Positions 13,001 to 29,237 are shown, counted from the first letter of the stretch. The stretch is DNA of 64,000 nt from Atopsyche davidsoni (GCA_022113835.1 JAILWY010000014.1:13637501-13701500); one strand, 5' to 3'. The notes: generated by a model from the letters alone, not told the origin. Program-made: numbers and translations.

Positions 13001-14662
13001 ATGATTTTTTTTTCTGTAAATTGTAGAATGTTAACACAAAAGACAGCAGTGAGGCGGTGAAAATGTGCTCAGTGACCCGTCCTCTTTGCCAAGCTCTGCT
13101 GGGTGTTGATCTAAAGACTGGATCGAAAATTGACGCTCGATCTTCGCTGGTCAAGGACATGTGTTCCGACCTCTACTCTTGGCTGAGGGGCTTTTCTGAT
13201 CTACCGGAGACAGAAGATACGAAGGAAGAAGACGAGGGGTATTCGGAACCAGTAGAGACAAAAATTACAAAGACCATCTCTAAAGAAAATGTTCAGATCA
13301 TGAGCGTCTATTTTGAAGTGATGACTGAGATTGTGTCGACTAAAAAGGTAAGACTTATGTAGTTTTGATTCAGTAACTACATTATTGGCTAAATTTAAGT
13401 CACATTTTCAATCCTTCGTTTCTATCTGATCCATATTCTGATATCTAAGAATTTCTCAATGACTTGCTAAGCTCTTTTGTATTGAGAATCCAGTAAGTAA
13501 ATTAATGAGTTTTTAGCCAAAAAACTTAGCAATATAATTAAGGTGCTTACTTTTTATTTCAGATGACGTTACCTCGTTCTGTAATAGATACTCTCATCCA
13601 GATGCCATGTGTTGTCAACTTTGATGTACAGACTTGTCAGGACTTCGGCAGTGTCGAATCGCTAGAGATGTTCAGAACCACATTTGAGAAGTGCATGAGT
13701 CTCATCAACGCGCTGCTTTTGTATCGGTCACAGTTTTTGCAAGACAGGTGTGTTATTATTCACTTGTAAATTATAAAAAAAATTAATCAGCTTCAAGATT
13801 AAATTAAATTTCAGATAATATTTTAATCATAGTTATAAAAGTGTAACTGAGAACAAATACTTTAACCATCACATTTATTATTGACACTACCGAGTAACTA
13901 TTTATCTGCTATATATCTGAGATTTATGGACCGGTGTTTTGATCTTGAGGTTTGCAACCTTCAGGGTATATTTAATGGATCATTTCACACAATTTTAATG
14001 CTTATATTACATCCACTCGTCAGGTCTATGCAACTAGATACCTTCTCAAGAATCGAGGCTACCAACCTTTATAAACCCAATTTCCTAAAAATATCAATTG
14101 TAGACTTTACAAGTCTATGAGTGCCAACATTAACTCAACATATTATAAATAATAAGGTTATTTAAAACATTCATTAAACACATGTTTCTAGGTGGCCTTC
14201 TTTCCAACAAGTATATAGGAAGATGCTCAAATGTTTGACTATTCGAAGTCACGCACAAAAAGTGGTCAGTCGCGACGAGTTAGACATATTAGTGTCTATG
14301 GCACTCAGGATGGAGAGGTAACTCATTTATTTACTTTTTATGATCTTTATACGATAAAGATGGCAATTTCCAACATATCATATTATTACAGACTTACCCA
14401 ATTGATGGTCAAAGATCAGAAGCAAGACTTGTCCAGAATCGCTCCCTACCTGGTGGCAGACATTGTAGAGATGTTCCAGAAAGTTCCGGTTCACCCTTCT
14501 GTAAAGTTTCATTTGCAGAACTGTGTCTACACACTCCTGCAGCTCCTAGACCCTCACGCTATCGGCTTTCTCATGAGGAATTTGACGGACTCCAGCCGCA
14601 TCATGTTTCAACACATTTACAATACTTACAATAACTATTATAAGTTTAAGGGATCTTCATAA
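7007..14662 (+). CDS. URB2: Unhealthy ribosome biogenesis protein 2 (Urb2/Npa2 family), nucleolar
   Basis: Urb2/Npa2 proteins act in the nucleolus in early 60S subunit assembly. Eleven exons join without a break: 7007-7022, 7175-7407, 8751-10116, 10203-10384, 10744-10947, 11032-12342, 12480-12773, 13027-13347, 13563-13747, 14192-14317 and 14392-14662, giving 1502 residues, close to the animal family length. The family call rests on the last ~200 residues: WPSFQQVYRKMLKCLTIRSH, then APYLVADIVEMFQKV.VHPSVK, YTLLQLLDPHAIGFL and the end YNNYYKFKGSS, typical of the conserved Urb2/Npa2 C-terminal domain. The rest is helical, Leu-rich and poorly conserved, as usual for this family. The first coding exon is only 16 nt (MPAGV plus one base). 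That start is chosen because it is the only nearby ATG with an in-frame GTAAGT donor. AATAAA lies near 14784. Intron 2 holds an old dispersed repeat. Confidence 0.75.
8110..8222 (+). repeat. Dispersed repeat arm in URB2 intron 2
   Basis: The segment with a GTCAACATGAAAGGTTAGCG core, GCCGGTCAGCAATAAAAA and TCGCTCAAGTATTTTATTC is a diverged copy of the arms of the foldback element at 53213-53750. It lies deep in an intron, away from splice sites. Confidence 0.55.
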
Positions 14663-15935
14663 GAAACTTATTCCCGTAAATATTCAATAAGATTGATCAC
14701 CAGATGAAGATCACAGGATGATTTTGTAAGTCAGACGCAAAAAAAAATTGTATGGTGTAAGACTATTTATGCTTTTAATTGTAAATAAACAAGTTTTAAT
14801 AATGGGTATAATAAAATCTTAATCATGCATATTTTCTCATTATTTTGAAATCCTCTCATTACTAAAGCTGTGGTTCTGGTGGAAATCGTTTTTCACTTTA
14901 TCTTATTGATTATTCTTGACTGCACAAACTGTCCTCTCAAATTCCAAATCAATCCAATATTTTCTTTTCGCTTTTCGGAAGAACATGAAGCTATTCAGTG
15001 ATTTCTGGTGCCACAGTCGTTTTGAGACCCGTGGCAATCGCTGAAACAAATTGAAATTTCGGCTGTATCTTATTTTGTTATCTTTGAATATGAACGTTAG
15101 GACAATTTTTAAAAAAAATTTAGTAATTTTTAATGTTTATTTTTTTTATCTTGGATGATGTGCTGTGTTGTTGCTTTTTAGATCTAATCTATTATCGTGG
15201 TAAATATTATCTAATAAAATAACCTGTCATATTTCTACACATGAATAATTTTTTCCTGTGGAAAACTGCTATGATAAGAATCTTTTAGGTTGGATAGTTT
15301 TGATTATTTTTTTGGACATTATTTTTTTATATGTTAATTCTAGTACTGGCTTAGTTGTTAAATGAATATTTAAATAAATATATTAATATTCAATAAAAGT
15401 GTCACAAGTGTCAAAAATTCAGATACAGTGTAGTTATTATTGTTGCTCCTGTCATTGTAAACATCGGGAAGAAAAAATGACTGACAGGTCTTGTGGCATT
15501 GTGAATATAGTTATAAATAAAATGATATTCGTTTATTTATTTGTGCGTGTGTGAATTATTATTGAAAAATAGGTTTAGTATTTGAATTAACACAATATGA
15601 CAATGTTGCTGCTTTCCTTCTCAAATCTCGTATTTCTATAACAGGTTATAACCTGCGAACTTGATATCAATATTTGCACGCCGAGGTCGTGATGTCACAT
15701 AAAGTAATCCGAAAAGTAATAATGATAAGCAGTCTAGGAGAGTCGGTATCACTGAAATAATAGCGTGTTTATCTTAAATCGCGATAAAAACCTGTTTTGA
15801 GGTTATGTGTAGGTATTGAAGTCCATGTCGTCCGCGGTATTTGTCAACTAACAGTGACTTGGAGATTGTCGATAGCACGAAATTACCTGAAGTGGAAGTG
15901 ATTATCTGGCGCGGCGGAGTATACGTTTGTACAAA
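14663..15935. other. Intergenic region URB2-PTGR1
   Basis: AT-rich spacer with the URB2 3' UTR on the left and the PTGR1 promoter and 5' UTR on the right. GC content rises from about 15640 to the PTGR1 start. No further exon, repeat or RNA gene is recognised. Confidence 0.5.
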
Positions 15936-20615
<4,680 letters not shown>

Positions 20616-21120
20616 AGACTGAAATAATTACAACAGATTAGTTTTTGAATTTGTATATTCTTATAAATTTTTTTTACAAAGTACATTAATTTTTGAAACA
20701 TTTGTGGTATTTGTTATGTAGAAATATTATAATTGTAAATACTAACTAGTTTACACCTAACACTCGTAATTTTCTCTGAAGCAGTCAGACAGATCACTTG
20801 TACAAGACATTTATATTACCACCAACCGACCTAATCTACATCACTTTCATTTAGGACTAAGCTGCTTGTAATTAAAACTGTATATTATTAAGTATGAATG
20901 ACAATTAAATATGATTTTGTTCAAAGGAACATTTTACTCTTACGGGCTCAGAAATAAAGAAAGCAGTTGAAACACACCAAGAACAATTTACACTTAAAGC
21001 GCTCCAAACAGGATGCGATAAATTGGCGTCTCATCCAATAAATAACTATACAATAAAAGTAACTATGACTCTCTTAAGTAGCAAAACGTCCTATTTGGAC
21101 TTTTGAATTTTAATTTTTTT
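20616..21120. other. PTGR1 3' UTR and spacer
   Basis: AT-rich sequence after the PTGR1 stop. It probably holds the 3' UTR and leads into the transposon-rich block. Nothing else is recognised. Confidence 0.4.
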
Positions 21121-21570
21121 ATTTTATTAAGTTGGTGCGACTCACAGTGGTTGAGGGAGAGACGCAATTTTTTTTTTAAGTACCATAAGTCGAACAGTGG
21201 CCTATCTCGACTTAGAGCAAGATCAGAGCAGATTACCCAGTCTTACGGGGTATCTTAAGTATAAATAAGAGCATACGGCGCTGAAAAGGATCGAGAGCTG
21301 AAGAGCACGAGACACCATTTTCATGCTTTTCAGCTTTCATGTTTTTCAGCGCATCAACTAACGGAGACGCTGTCTCCATAGATAGTAAGGGACGAATGTC
21401 AGAGACGAATAAAAGGGAGGGGAGGCAGACTGGGGAACAGCGAAAAGTGCGCTCCCTGGGAAACTCCCCCTCACGAATGAATGAATTGTGAATGATTATA
21501 TTGTATATTAAAAGACCAGCTGTCGGCACCCGGAAGTAGTACCAAAGCACAGCCTGGGGCCGACAGTAAA
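21121..21570. repeat. Dispersed repeat with a diverged copy at 27240-27400
   Basis: The block with CTGTCTCCATAGATAGTAA, GCAGACTGGGGAACAGCG, a TGAATGATTATATTGTATA stretch and AGACCAGCTGTCGGCACC matches, in the same order, a diverged block at 27240-27400 (CTGTTTCCATAGTTAGCAA, GCAGACTGGAAAAATCGGG, TGACCTGCTGGCATCACC). It is therefore a mobile-element family, class unknown. Confidence 0.5.
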
Positions 21571-21999
21571 AAAAAATTAAAATAAGAGCATAGTTACTTG
21601 GGTTCGGATAAACATGTCAGTAGGGGTCTTAGCTGACCTGACAAGTCAGTTAGGATTTCTTTGCCTCGGCCTCTGCCTATGGTAATGGTCGAGTCCTTCC
21701 GTACTTACGAAAGTCTTATCTCAGAGCCTCTATGTGGCGTCCGCTAGCTATAGCTATGTCTTGTAGTTCTTACTGATGGCACACGGTTACTAATACTGAG
21801 AAAAGCGATTGCAATTAAGTGTCGGAGCTGCCAACCCACAACTAAAATTGCCTAGCTTCCAAATTTATGTTTGTGCCGTTTACCGTATTAAGTGTGTGCA
21901 ATATCACACGAGGGTTTGGTCAACCCAACACCACATGGGAAGTCGGCATTATGCCAAATTGGTCGGCCTTAAAGACGTCAGGTGAGACACCAGGACGCC

Positions 22000-22320
22000 C
22001 TGATCTCTGAGGAGACCGAAGAATCCAGAGTTAAGGTGGCGTCTGCCGCTGGCCCAGACGGTATATCAGCGAAATCTTGGGGTAAGACGCCAGCGTTTAT
22101 TAAAACCCTTGTACTAAACTTGCTTCTTTTGAGGGGGTCTACCCCTGCGGAACTCCTCTAGTCGAGGACTGTATTTTTGCCGAAGCCCGGTTCGGAAAGC
22201 CCCGGGGGCTACAGACCGATTTCGGTTGGCTCGGTAGTTTCCCCGCACCTCCACAAGATACACAAGACAATACACTCGTTTTGTCTGAGCCGATTGTTGC
22301 AACAGTAAAAATCACTTTGT
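22000..22320 (+). pseudogene. R2-like non-LTR retrotransposon, N-terminal reverse transcriptase fragment
   Basis: The plus strand encodes, with breaks, AAGPDGISAKSWG, then GSTPAELL, SRTVFLPKPGS and GGYRPISVGSVV. These are the first reverse-transcriptase blocks of the R2/R4/Dong-type superfamily that uses a restriction-like endonuclease. At least one stop interrupts the frame. The middle of the RT, including the FADD block, is absent here but similar sequence resumes at about 30150. Confidence 0.65.
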
Positions 22321-22515
22321 TCTAAGTTCACTTCCAAGAGTGGCGTGTTCGAATACAGATAACGAATTTGACCTTAAATTTAATGCAGCACGCCTAAAAA
22401 CGCACACTGGACGGCGGACGAGCTGGTGCCGTCCATGCTTAAGGGTTTGCTGCAAAGATTCCCGCAGAGGACCGCCTGATATCTAGGCGTGTACTTCAAC
22501 ACATAAGTGTGAAGG

Positions 22516-22628
22516 TGTAACGTAGGTAGTATATAATGATACGGAATCTATGTTGCATGCTCACACTTGCATGTCAGTCTTTCGATAAACGTGATACGGA
22601 ATAGACATGTCTTCCTCATTACTGTACA
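22516..22628 (+). mobile_element. Diverged Gypsy LTR (solo or right LTR)
   Basis: Begins TGTAACGTAGGTAGTATA and ends near ACTGTACA. It aligns over its length with the 107-bp LTRs at 31509 and 33510. The sequence just before it (AAGTGTGAAGG) resembles the polypurine tract before the intact right LTR, so it is the 3' end of an old copy. Confidence 0.6.
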
Positions 22629-23650
22629 ATGACAGACCACTCGGAAAGCTGCCGGAACAAGAAGGAACGCCAAGTAGTAAAAAAAACATACCCAGGAGTG
22701 ATCATTGCACCCTCCTGGCCTACCTGTAATTACTATAAACTTTTATCCTTGTTATTTAGTTCGTAGATATTTATTATACATTAACACATGCAAATAAAGG
22801 GTTTTTCCCACTCATTTTCCCTGCCTTACACATTACTGAACCTATAGTAAATCATGAATGCTACCAAATAAGCCACACATTTCAAGCCCCAAAACCTGCA
22901 CGAAAGACGGGGATAGTCATTAATAAATGTTAAGTTGTAATACAAATGTTAGAAATTAATGATAATGATATTATCAACTGAAAGGCTTAAGAACTTTGGC
23001 GATTTCGTGAGCTTTACCCCGAAAGAATCAGAACGAGAGCCAGAAGTCTCGTGAGAGAATTATACCTGGCTCCCGTCGCCTACACTAATAATGGAAATAA
23101 GAATCTAATAAATGTAGTAAAAACCTCTACTTTTCAACTGAAGTGTGAACCTTCTGGACATCAGAATTAATCAAGTGTTGTGGAAACAGTCCCTGTATTT
23201 GCTCATATATATGTAAAGCCAGCAGCCTCGGTTGGCGACACTAAACGTCATTATGATGACTGCTTTATCAACCGTCGGCTGATGGAGAGTGAGTCAGCTG
23301 TCATTCATTGTGGGTAGACGAAATATATCGATACCAATATTAGTTAAAGTGAAGATAGTGGAAGATAAACATAATTTGTCGTTTCTCTACAATTTCAGAG
23401 CAACGCTATTATTTTTCTACCTACGCTTCATAGATTTATAAAACGACAAATTATAGCGCTTCATAGATTTGAATCAGAGATATTAATCTTAGCAAAGATG
23501 ACCCCGGGATATTGCACCTGGTTAAATTTGCATTAGCAAAAATTGTAAGCGCGTAAAAAAAAAGGTGCATTGAACTATTTACTTTTGGATTTAGGGTACT
23601 TCTAAAGTAAATTAACGAGATTCCCGAAAAAATTGAGTTAGGCGTGGGCG
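22629..23650. other. Transposon-relic region without recognisable coding sequence
   Basis: Lies between the old LTR and the satellite-like array. Mixed AT-rich and GC-richer patches suggest further relics, but no family motif is readable on either strand. Confidence 0.35.
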
Positions 23651-23659
23651 CCAAACAAA

Positions 23660-24345
23660 AGCAGTTGTGAAGAATAAATAAAACATAACAAAAGAAATAC
23701 ATTTTGTTTGACATCATAGTATTTTAGACTATAGGGATTCCACACGAGATCCTTACTATTTATAGTAATCATTTTGTATACAAAGACTACAAACAAATAA
23801 TGAAAAAAATGCGTCTTTTGGGGAGATGCATGACAACGATAGGAGTTTTTAAGAAGAAATAAGGCATAAGAAATTCTTTTTGATATCTTAGTCCGAAATA
23901 TGACTAAGTATATAAGAAAACAGTCGTTAATTATTTTTAGTAACCATTTTGTATACAAAGACTACAAACAAATACTGAAAAACATGCTTCTTTTGGAGAT
24001 GCATAACACAATAGCAGTTTTTAAGATGAAATAAGGCAGATCAAAAGAAATACATTCTTTTTGATATCTTAGTCTGGAATATGACTTAGTATATAAGAAA
24101 ACAGTTGTTAATTATTTTTAGTAATCATTTTGTATACAAAGACTACAAACAAATACTGAAAAACATGCTTCTTTTGGAGATGCATAACACGATAGCAGTT
24201 TTTAAGTTGAAATAAGGCATAACAAAAGAAATATATTCTTTTTAATATCTTAGTCCGGAATATGACTTAGTACATAAGAAATTTTGTATACAAAGACTAC
24301 AAACAAATAATGAAAAACATGCGCCTTTTGGAGATGTAGGACATG
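23660..24345 (+). repeat. Tandem array of ~175-180-bp units
   Basis: About four units, each with TTTTGTATACAAAGACTAC then a TGAAAAACATGC(T/G)(T/C)CTTTTGG segment, ATAAGGCA, and CTTTTTGATATCTTAGTC. Unit starts are near 23772, 23946, 24127 and 24283, and the leftmost and rightmost units are partial. The units are long and variable and have no spacer structure, so the array is satellite-like. Confidence 0.8.
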
Positions 24346-24899
24346 ATAATGAAAGAGGAATCTGTCAAGAGTTATGAGAGGATATGCTGCGTCTTGGTAC
24401 AATGCATACTTAAATTTCAAGATATGTGTTAAAAAATGTTAATTCACATGGGAATTATTTATCAGTAATTGAATGTTTAACACATAAATCACTTCTAAAT
24501 GGTCTTCTACAAAGAGTAACCACTGTGCAAGTTATTTTTTTTGGTAAACCATTTTGGTTTTTGTATTTAGTTCTCAGTCTCGAATTACCACATGGTCATG
24601 TCGACAAAGTCTGATTTTTTAAGTCTATTTCACCACTAGGTAAAATCAGAATAACACATTTATATCAAAAGAGTCAGCTGATCCTACTAGTTCATAACGC
24701 TATAATAAAGAATATCTAAAATAAAATAGGGTATTGGTACACACAGCTTTAAAACCTAAAAGGATACAATCAAACAACCATGTATTTCTAGTACCAATAA
24801 TTAAAAATTAATAAGTAATACGCAATTCTTAAAGATGGAATAGAGCTGAAAATCTTTGGGCTATACTTAATCAGATCCATACAGCTTCATGCTCAAATT

Positions 24900-25354
24900 A
24901 TAAAATCAGAGGTGACCTTTGCTTGACCTTTGGGGTGCAAAGCCGGACTCAGACCTCCTCGTGGTGCACCCTGGGAGCAGACAAGTGGAACGGCCATCTC
25001 TCAGCCGGCCTAGGTCAGAGGAGCGATGTTCGAACCGCCTGGTTGCTGCTAACCTAGCCCCGCTAGGAGAGCCGCACTTGGGTCCTCCTTCCCAAAACGC
25101 CTCTATGGAGGGAGACTCAGTCGCGACAGGGAGTCCCCCAGCGATGCAAATCGTTGGGCCCTGACGCGCAACCCACCTAACCCCACGGTGTCAGACATCG
25201 TGCCTACGGGGTGAATGGTACAAGGTGGTTAAACAATTGTATCATTAACGATTCCCTCGAGGTACTTGGCGTCCCCTCGTTGTATCTAGCCTCCCTGGCG
25301 TAAGCGGGCTCTGCGGCAGGGAAATATATTTCCCAGCTAATCGTGGGACTTGAT
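24900..25354 (+). mobile_element. R1-type retrotransposon 5' UTR region
   Basis: Base composition shifts abruptly from AT-rich to GC-rich at about 24915 and stays so through ORF1. The stretch has no frame of its own and reads into the ORF1 start at 25355. I infer that it is the 5' UTR of the element. The exact 5' end and any target duplication are not resolved. Confidence 0.5.
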
Positions 25355-26797
25355 ATGGATAAAAAACAACTAACAACAAACAAACAGACACTGGCGACGA
25401 ATATTAGCATGATAACGGAAAAGCTCCCGGAACTGGATCTAGAATTTGCCTGGCAGCTGGAAAAGCTCGCCAGGAAAATGGAGGCGGCGGTCATGCCAAA
25501 CACCAACCTAGCGCTTAAGGCGGCAGTACAACTACTGCGTCCGGCCACACTGGCGTGGATCAAGCGTGTCGCTGAGCGTACCATGACCCCCCCAGCACCA
25601 ATACCTGTGGTAAGACCTGCGACCTCAAGGGCTTCGCTACCAGGGACCTATGCCATGGCGGCAGCTGTCCCTGCGCGCAAGTCGACTTGCAATCCCCCCA
25701 CATACAAAACGGGGAAAGTAGCAGCCAGACCGCAGCACAGCCGGCGACAGCCCTTCACAGAGGCAACAGCAGGAACAATAGCAGGAACGAGAAAGACCGC
25801 TGCAGCAGCACCAAAGACTGCAGCGGCGGCACCGACAGCAGCACCACGAAAAAAAGCGACAATAGCACGGACACCAGCAACAGCAGCCCTGCCAACAGCA
25901 GCAGCAGCACCATTAACAGTAGCAGCAGCAGCACCGTTGGCAGTGACAACGGACCCCGAGAAGAACGACGACGGCGGCTTCACCATCGTCAAAAGGCGGG
26001 CCGCCAAAAAGCGCCCTCCTGAACCCCCGCAGACCAGAATGCGATTCCCGGCGCGAAAAATGCCAGCCGTGGAGATACGTCCCCTCAATGGGAAGACCGC
26101 CGCAGAGACGATCTCCGCATTGAAGACTGCGGTCAGACCGGACGAGCAAGGCGCCAACATCCGGACTGTCCGCAAGACCCGCGCCGGCCACATCGTGGTC
26201 GAGTTGGAAGAGGCAAACGCCGAGACGGCGACCAAATTTGCCAAGGCGGCAGCTGGCGCTCTGGGCGAGAACGCCAGCGTCAAGAGCCTCGGCACGACCT
26301 TGACCGTCGAGGTACACAACCTCGACGAGTCGACGACGGTAGAAGAGCTGGCCACCGCGCTAGCGGCGCAGGCCGGGTGTACGCCGGACGCGGTCGGAGC
26401 TGTCAAGTTCCTCCCGGCCCGAAACGGCACCAGAACGGGCCTGGCCGACGTCCCGACAGACGCAGCACAGACCGTCCTGGCAGCGGGCAAGATCCGCGTC
26501 GGATGGGTCAGCTGCCGAGTGCGAGAGCACCTGACAATCACCAGATGCTTCAGGTGCCTCGGCTTCGGCCACGCTGCGCCAAACTGCAGAGGCCCGGACA
26601 AGAGCAAGCAGTGCTTCACCTGCGGCCGACCCGGGCACAAGGCCAAAGAGTGCCGAAGCAGGCCGAAGTGCCCGACATGCGTCGCAGCAGGCAAAAGAAG
26701 CGACCACGCCCAAGGGAGCGGAAAATGTGAGGCATTCAGGAACTACCTGAATGCCTACCGCAAGCATACCGATGTCTCTGCGCGTCCTGCAAATTAA
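25355..26797 (+). CDS. R1-clade non-LTR retrotransposon ORF1 (gag-like, zinc knuckle protein)
   Basis: ORF1 proteins bind element RNA and form the ribonucleoprotein used for target-primed reverse transcription. The open frame has 480 codons from ATG at 25355 (MDKKQLTTNK). It has an Ala/Thr-rich low-complexity region, then a conserved gag-like region and three zinc knuckles near the end: CFRCLGFGHAAPNC, CFTCGRPGHKAKEC and a third variant starting CPTCVAAGKRSDH. This arrangement is typical of R1/TRAS/SART-type elements. The frame is uninterrupted. GC-rich codon use sharply differs from the host genes around it. ORF2 overlaps it, starting at 26772. Because the rest of ORF2 is lost, the copy cannot move by itself. 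Confidence 0.8.
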   Translation: MDKKQLTTNKQTLATNISMITEKLPELDLEFAWQLEKLARKMEAAVMPNTNLALKAAVQLLRPATLAWIKRVAERTMTPPAPIPVVRPATSRASLPGTYAMAAAVPARKSTCNPPTYKTGKVAARPQHSRRQPFTEATAGTIAGTRKTAAAAPKTAAAAPTAAPRKKATIARTPATAALPTAAAAPLTVAAAAPLAVTTDPEKNDDGGFTIVKRRAAKKRPPEPPQTRMRFPARKMPAVEIRPLNGKTAAETISALKTAVRPDEQGANIRTVRKTRAGHIVVELEEANAETATKFAKAAAGALGENASVKSLGTTLTVEVHNLDESTTVEELATALAAQAGCTPDAVGAVKFLPARNGTRTGLADVPTDAAQTVLAAGKIRVGWVSCRVREHLTITRCFRCLGFGHAAPNCRGPDKSKQCFTCGRPGHKAKECRSRPKCPTCVAAGKRSDHAQGSGKCEAFRNYLNAYRKHTDVSARPAN

Positions 26798-26940
26798 TCT
26801 AAACCATTGCAGGGCGGCGCAGGCGCTGCTGGAGCAGAAAGCGCGGGAGCTGCAGGCGGACATCATCATCGCCTGCGAGCAGCACCGCACTCCGGCAAGC
26901 GCCAGGTGGAGGGCCGACGCGACGGGGCTGACAGCCGTAG
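26772..26940 (+). pseudogene. R1-clade ORF2, N-terminal stub of the endonuclease domain
   Basis: Starts MSLRVLQINLNHCRAAQALL, the characteristic beginning of the apurinic-like endonuclease of R1-type ORF2. It overlaps the ORF1 end by 26 bases in another frame, and DIIIACEQ follows. After about 26940 similarity stops, so the remaining endonuclease, reverse transcriptase and 3' end are deleted. Confidence 0.75.
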
Positions 26941-27239
26941 CCACAGCCGGCGACACCCCCGCCAGCGCTCCACACGACAGAGATTCACTTCGACACACAA
27001 CAGAACCAGTGACCCGTGTACTTCTATATAGTAAATTATAAATAATAAATCAAACACGTAAATAATTTTTGCTGACCTTGCACACCTGATTTTTGCACAC
27101 CTGAATCCTGCAACCAATATTCCACATCACGGTTATACCAGATCAAACTACATCAAATATACTTCGGATTCAAATACACATAGGATTGAAAATGGACAAG
27201 CACTTCAAGAAGATTGTAGAGCTGTAGAGTTTATATAAA

Positions 27240-27400
27240 GATATAAGCAGTGCGCCGTGGACACACTGTTTCCATAGTTAGCAATAAAAGAAAAAGAGCA
27301 GACTGGAAAAATCGGGAAACACAATTAATTCAATTTGCATGAATTATTATATTATTATATATAAAATGACCTGCTGGCATCACCTTGAAATTTATTTTTT
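27240..27400. repeat. Diverged second copy of the 21121-21570 repeat
   Basis: Shares several ordered blocks with the first copy, among them CTGTTTCCATAGTTAGCAA, GCAGACTGG and TGACCTGCTGGCATCACC, with an AT-rich stretch before the last block. Confidence 0.45.
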
Positions 27401-27522
27401 TTTTTAAACTATAGATATTCCCTAAGTTAACAAGAGTATTTGTAGAAAATCCATTTAGGTAAGGCGAGATTTTGCATAAGAATGTAGTCACTGCAGGTTG
27501 GTTTTCTAGGCCGAGTGTCTAA

Positions 27523-27617
27523 TATAAACAATCTGTCAATTTATTCCGAGTAATGATAATTTTGAAGAGCTTTTATAAAAATGTAGAAGCAACCAGTGAA
27601 TTTTTGGATGACCCGTC
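27523..27617 (+). repeat. 95-bp direct repeat, copy 1 (copy 2 at 29667-29761)
   Basis: Shares AATTTTGAAGAGCTTTTATA and AATGTAGAAGCAACCAGTGA with the second copy. The two copies bracket the Gypsy relic, the Penelope-like fragment and an LTR. Confidence 0.6.
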
Positions 27618-27869
27618 TATTGTAAGATTTAACAGAAGAATGTTAATGTACTGTGTTTAGTGCTGCATATAGGATGCGGTACTTAACACGGATCTGTCGG
27701 AAGGAACGGAGTAGATAGACTTCCCAGACGACATTTGCGTTGTTGTCATTCAAGAACCATCGGTGAACTGGAGGCGAAAACCAACGAGACCCTCAGGAGC
27801 ATCTCCCACAACTCGCGGGGCTCGCCTGTCACAAGATGATATCGGTGATGCTGTGTGGCGGGAGACAGA

Positions 27870-28260
27870 CTGAGCGCTAAGATATTTTTATTATCGATGG
27901 GATACCACAGCGCAGTTGGGTAGGCAGTAGTTAACAGAGCTTAACATAAGTATACCCAGATTTACCAACTGTCACATTGTGTCACACAATCGGACGAAAA
28001 TATTAAGACGAAATAAATACTTTGTGTTGCAGATAAAAGTTGTTTGACGGCGAGCTCGGGAGATATACTGGCAGGTGGGAGATTCTGAGAGTCTGCGACG
28101 CCAGTATTCCACCGCGCGCGGCCAGTACCGTATGCACTGCACAAGCGTATCGACACTGTGCTGGACGACATGCTGCCCGATTGGCATCATCGTGCCCGTC
28201 GACTGCTTCGACTGCCACTGGTAACGGTGAATAAACCCGACAGTTCTGGGACTGGCCCCT
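27870..28260 (+). pseudogene. Old Gypsy relic: protease end to start of reverse transcriptase
   Basis: 27885-28015 aligns with the protease-end region of the young copy (32891-33023), for example TATACCCAGATTTACCAACTG. It continues beyond the young copy's deletion point with GRYTG, RIDTVLDDML and VNKPDSS spread over different frames, as expected at the N-terminal end of a Gypsy reverse transcriptase. Stops and frameshifts show it is dead. Confidence 0.6.
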
Positions 28261-28575
28261 CAACACAATCTGGGAACTGAGACTTCCTTAGCAGGTCAGG
28301 ACAATGATGGCGCTGTGCAACGCAACCAACCTAGAGGAACAAGCGAGGGTGGCCAACAAGCTCATGGTAACCACAAACAACGGCCAAATAAGCAAGGTCG
28401 ACGAACGGCGAAACGACAACATAAAAACACGAAGTATATGCAATTGTAACAATAAATTGACTCCAATTTTAATTTTAACAAACAAAGAGATTCAAATCAA
28501 TACAACAACGTTCCAAAAATCCGAAATGGTATCTGCTATTTCCATTATAGATTTAATGATCACGCCCGTAAATGC

Positions 28576-29094
28576 TTGCCCGGTTGTAAATTTTTCAAAA
28601 ATAAAAAAACTATTAGGAAGATTGTGTGTATTCTACAGAAAAATGTTGATCACGATCAGAATTTTACACATATTTTATTGTACTTCATACTTCATATTCA
28701 TAACCTTCTAACTTCCAAACTGCACCCTGTCGAATTTGATGCTCTGTTCGATAATATCCGTGAATCCATTGCATTCAGAATTAACAAAGTTTACATATCC
28801 CAAACGCGCAAACTTAAACTCTTATCTAATCGAAAACATAATATTAAAATCAACCCCGCGGACGACATAAAATTCTTTGATCGCGTAATTAATAACTCTA
28901 ACATAGCTTTTTCAAACGCGGAGATCGAAACCCTCGGAAAGGGCCAAAAGCATTGTCCAAATTTTGAAGTCACAACCAGTGATTTTGAAAACCTAGCCAT
29001 CGATCTAGACATCGCTCTTCCTGATTTAACCTCTAAATACATATGTAATGTAAAGGCTGCGGAGAAAGCGTGCATCGCTCCCAAATCTATATGA
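28576..29094 (+). pseudogene. Penelope-like element fragment (region before the reverse transcriptase)
   Basis: The open frame includes LHPVEFDALFDNI, FFDRVINNSNIAFSNAEIE then TLGKGQKHCP. The pattern of N-x(n)-E-x2-L-x-KG-x-K/N-x-CP after a basic helical region resembles the segment just before the RT in Penelope-like elements. The frame stops at 29094 and no GIY-YIG or RT core is seen. The family call is from remembered pattern and needs a profile search. Confidence 0.45.
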
Positions 29095-29237
29095 TTATTG
29101 TATAGTAATGTGAGTGACCCTCGTTTCAGTGTGGTGTTTTTGGTTTAAATGGAGTTTCACGTCAAGCGGGAAGAAAACGGCGAAATTGGTGACCCCGAAC
29201 TTGAAGATCAACATTATATTAAAAATAAGTGTGAGGG

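Noticed and set aside
21800..22330. Functional rDNA-inserted R2
   Set aside because: No 28S rRNA gene sequence flanks it and the frame is broken.
23660..24345. Regular repeats suggesting a CRISPR array
   Set aside because: Units are ~175-180 bp, variable along their whole length, with no conserved-repeat and unique-spacer pattern, and the genome is an insect's.
25648..26694. Long minus-strand open frame (348 codons)
   Set aside because: It is the antisense of the GC-rich R1-type ORF1. The plus strand has zinc knuckles and the minus frame has no domain.
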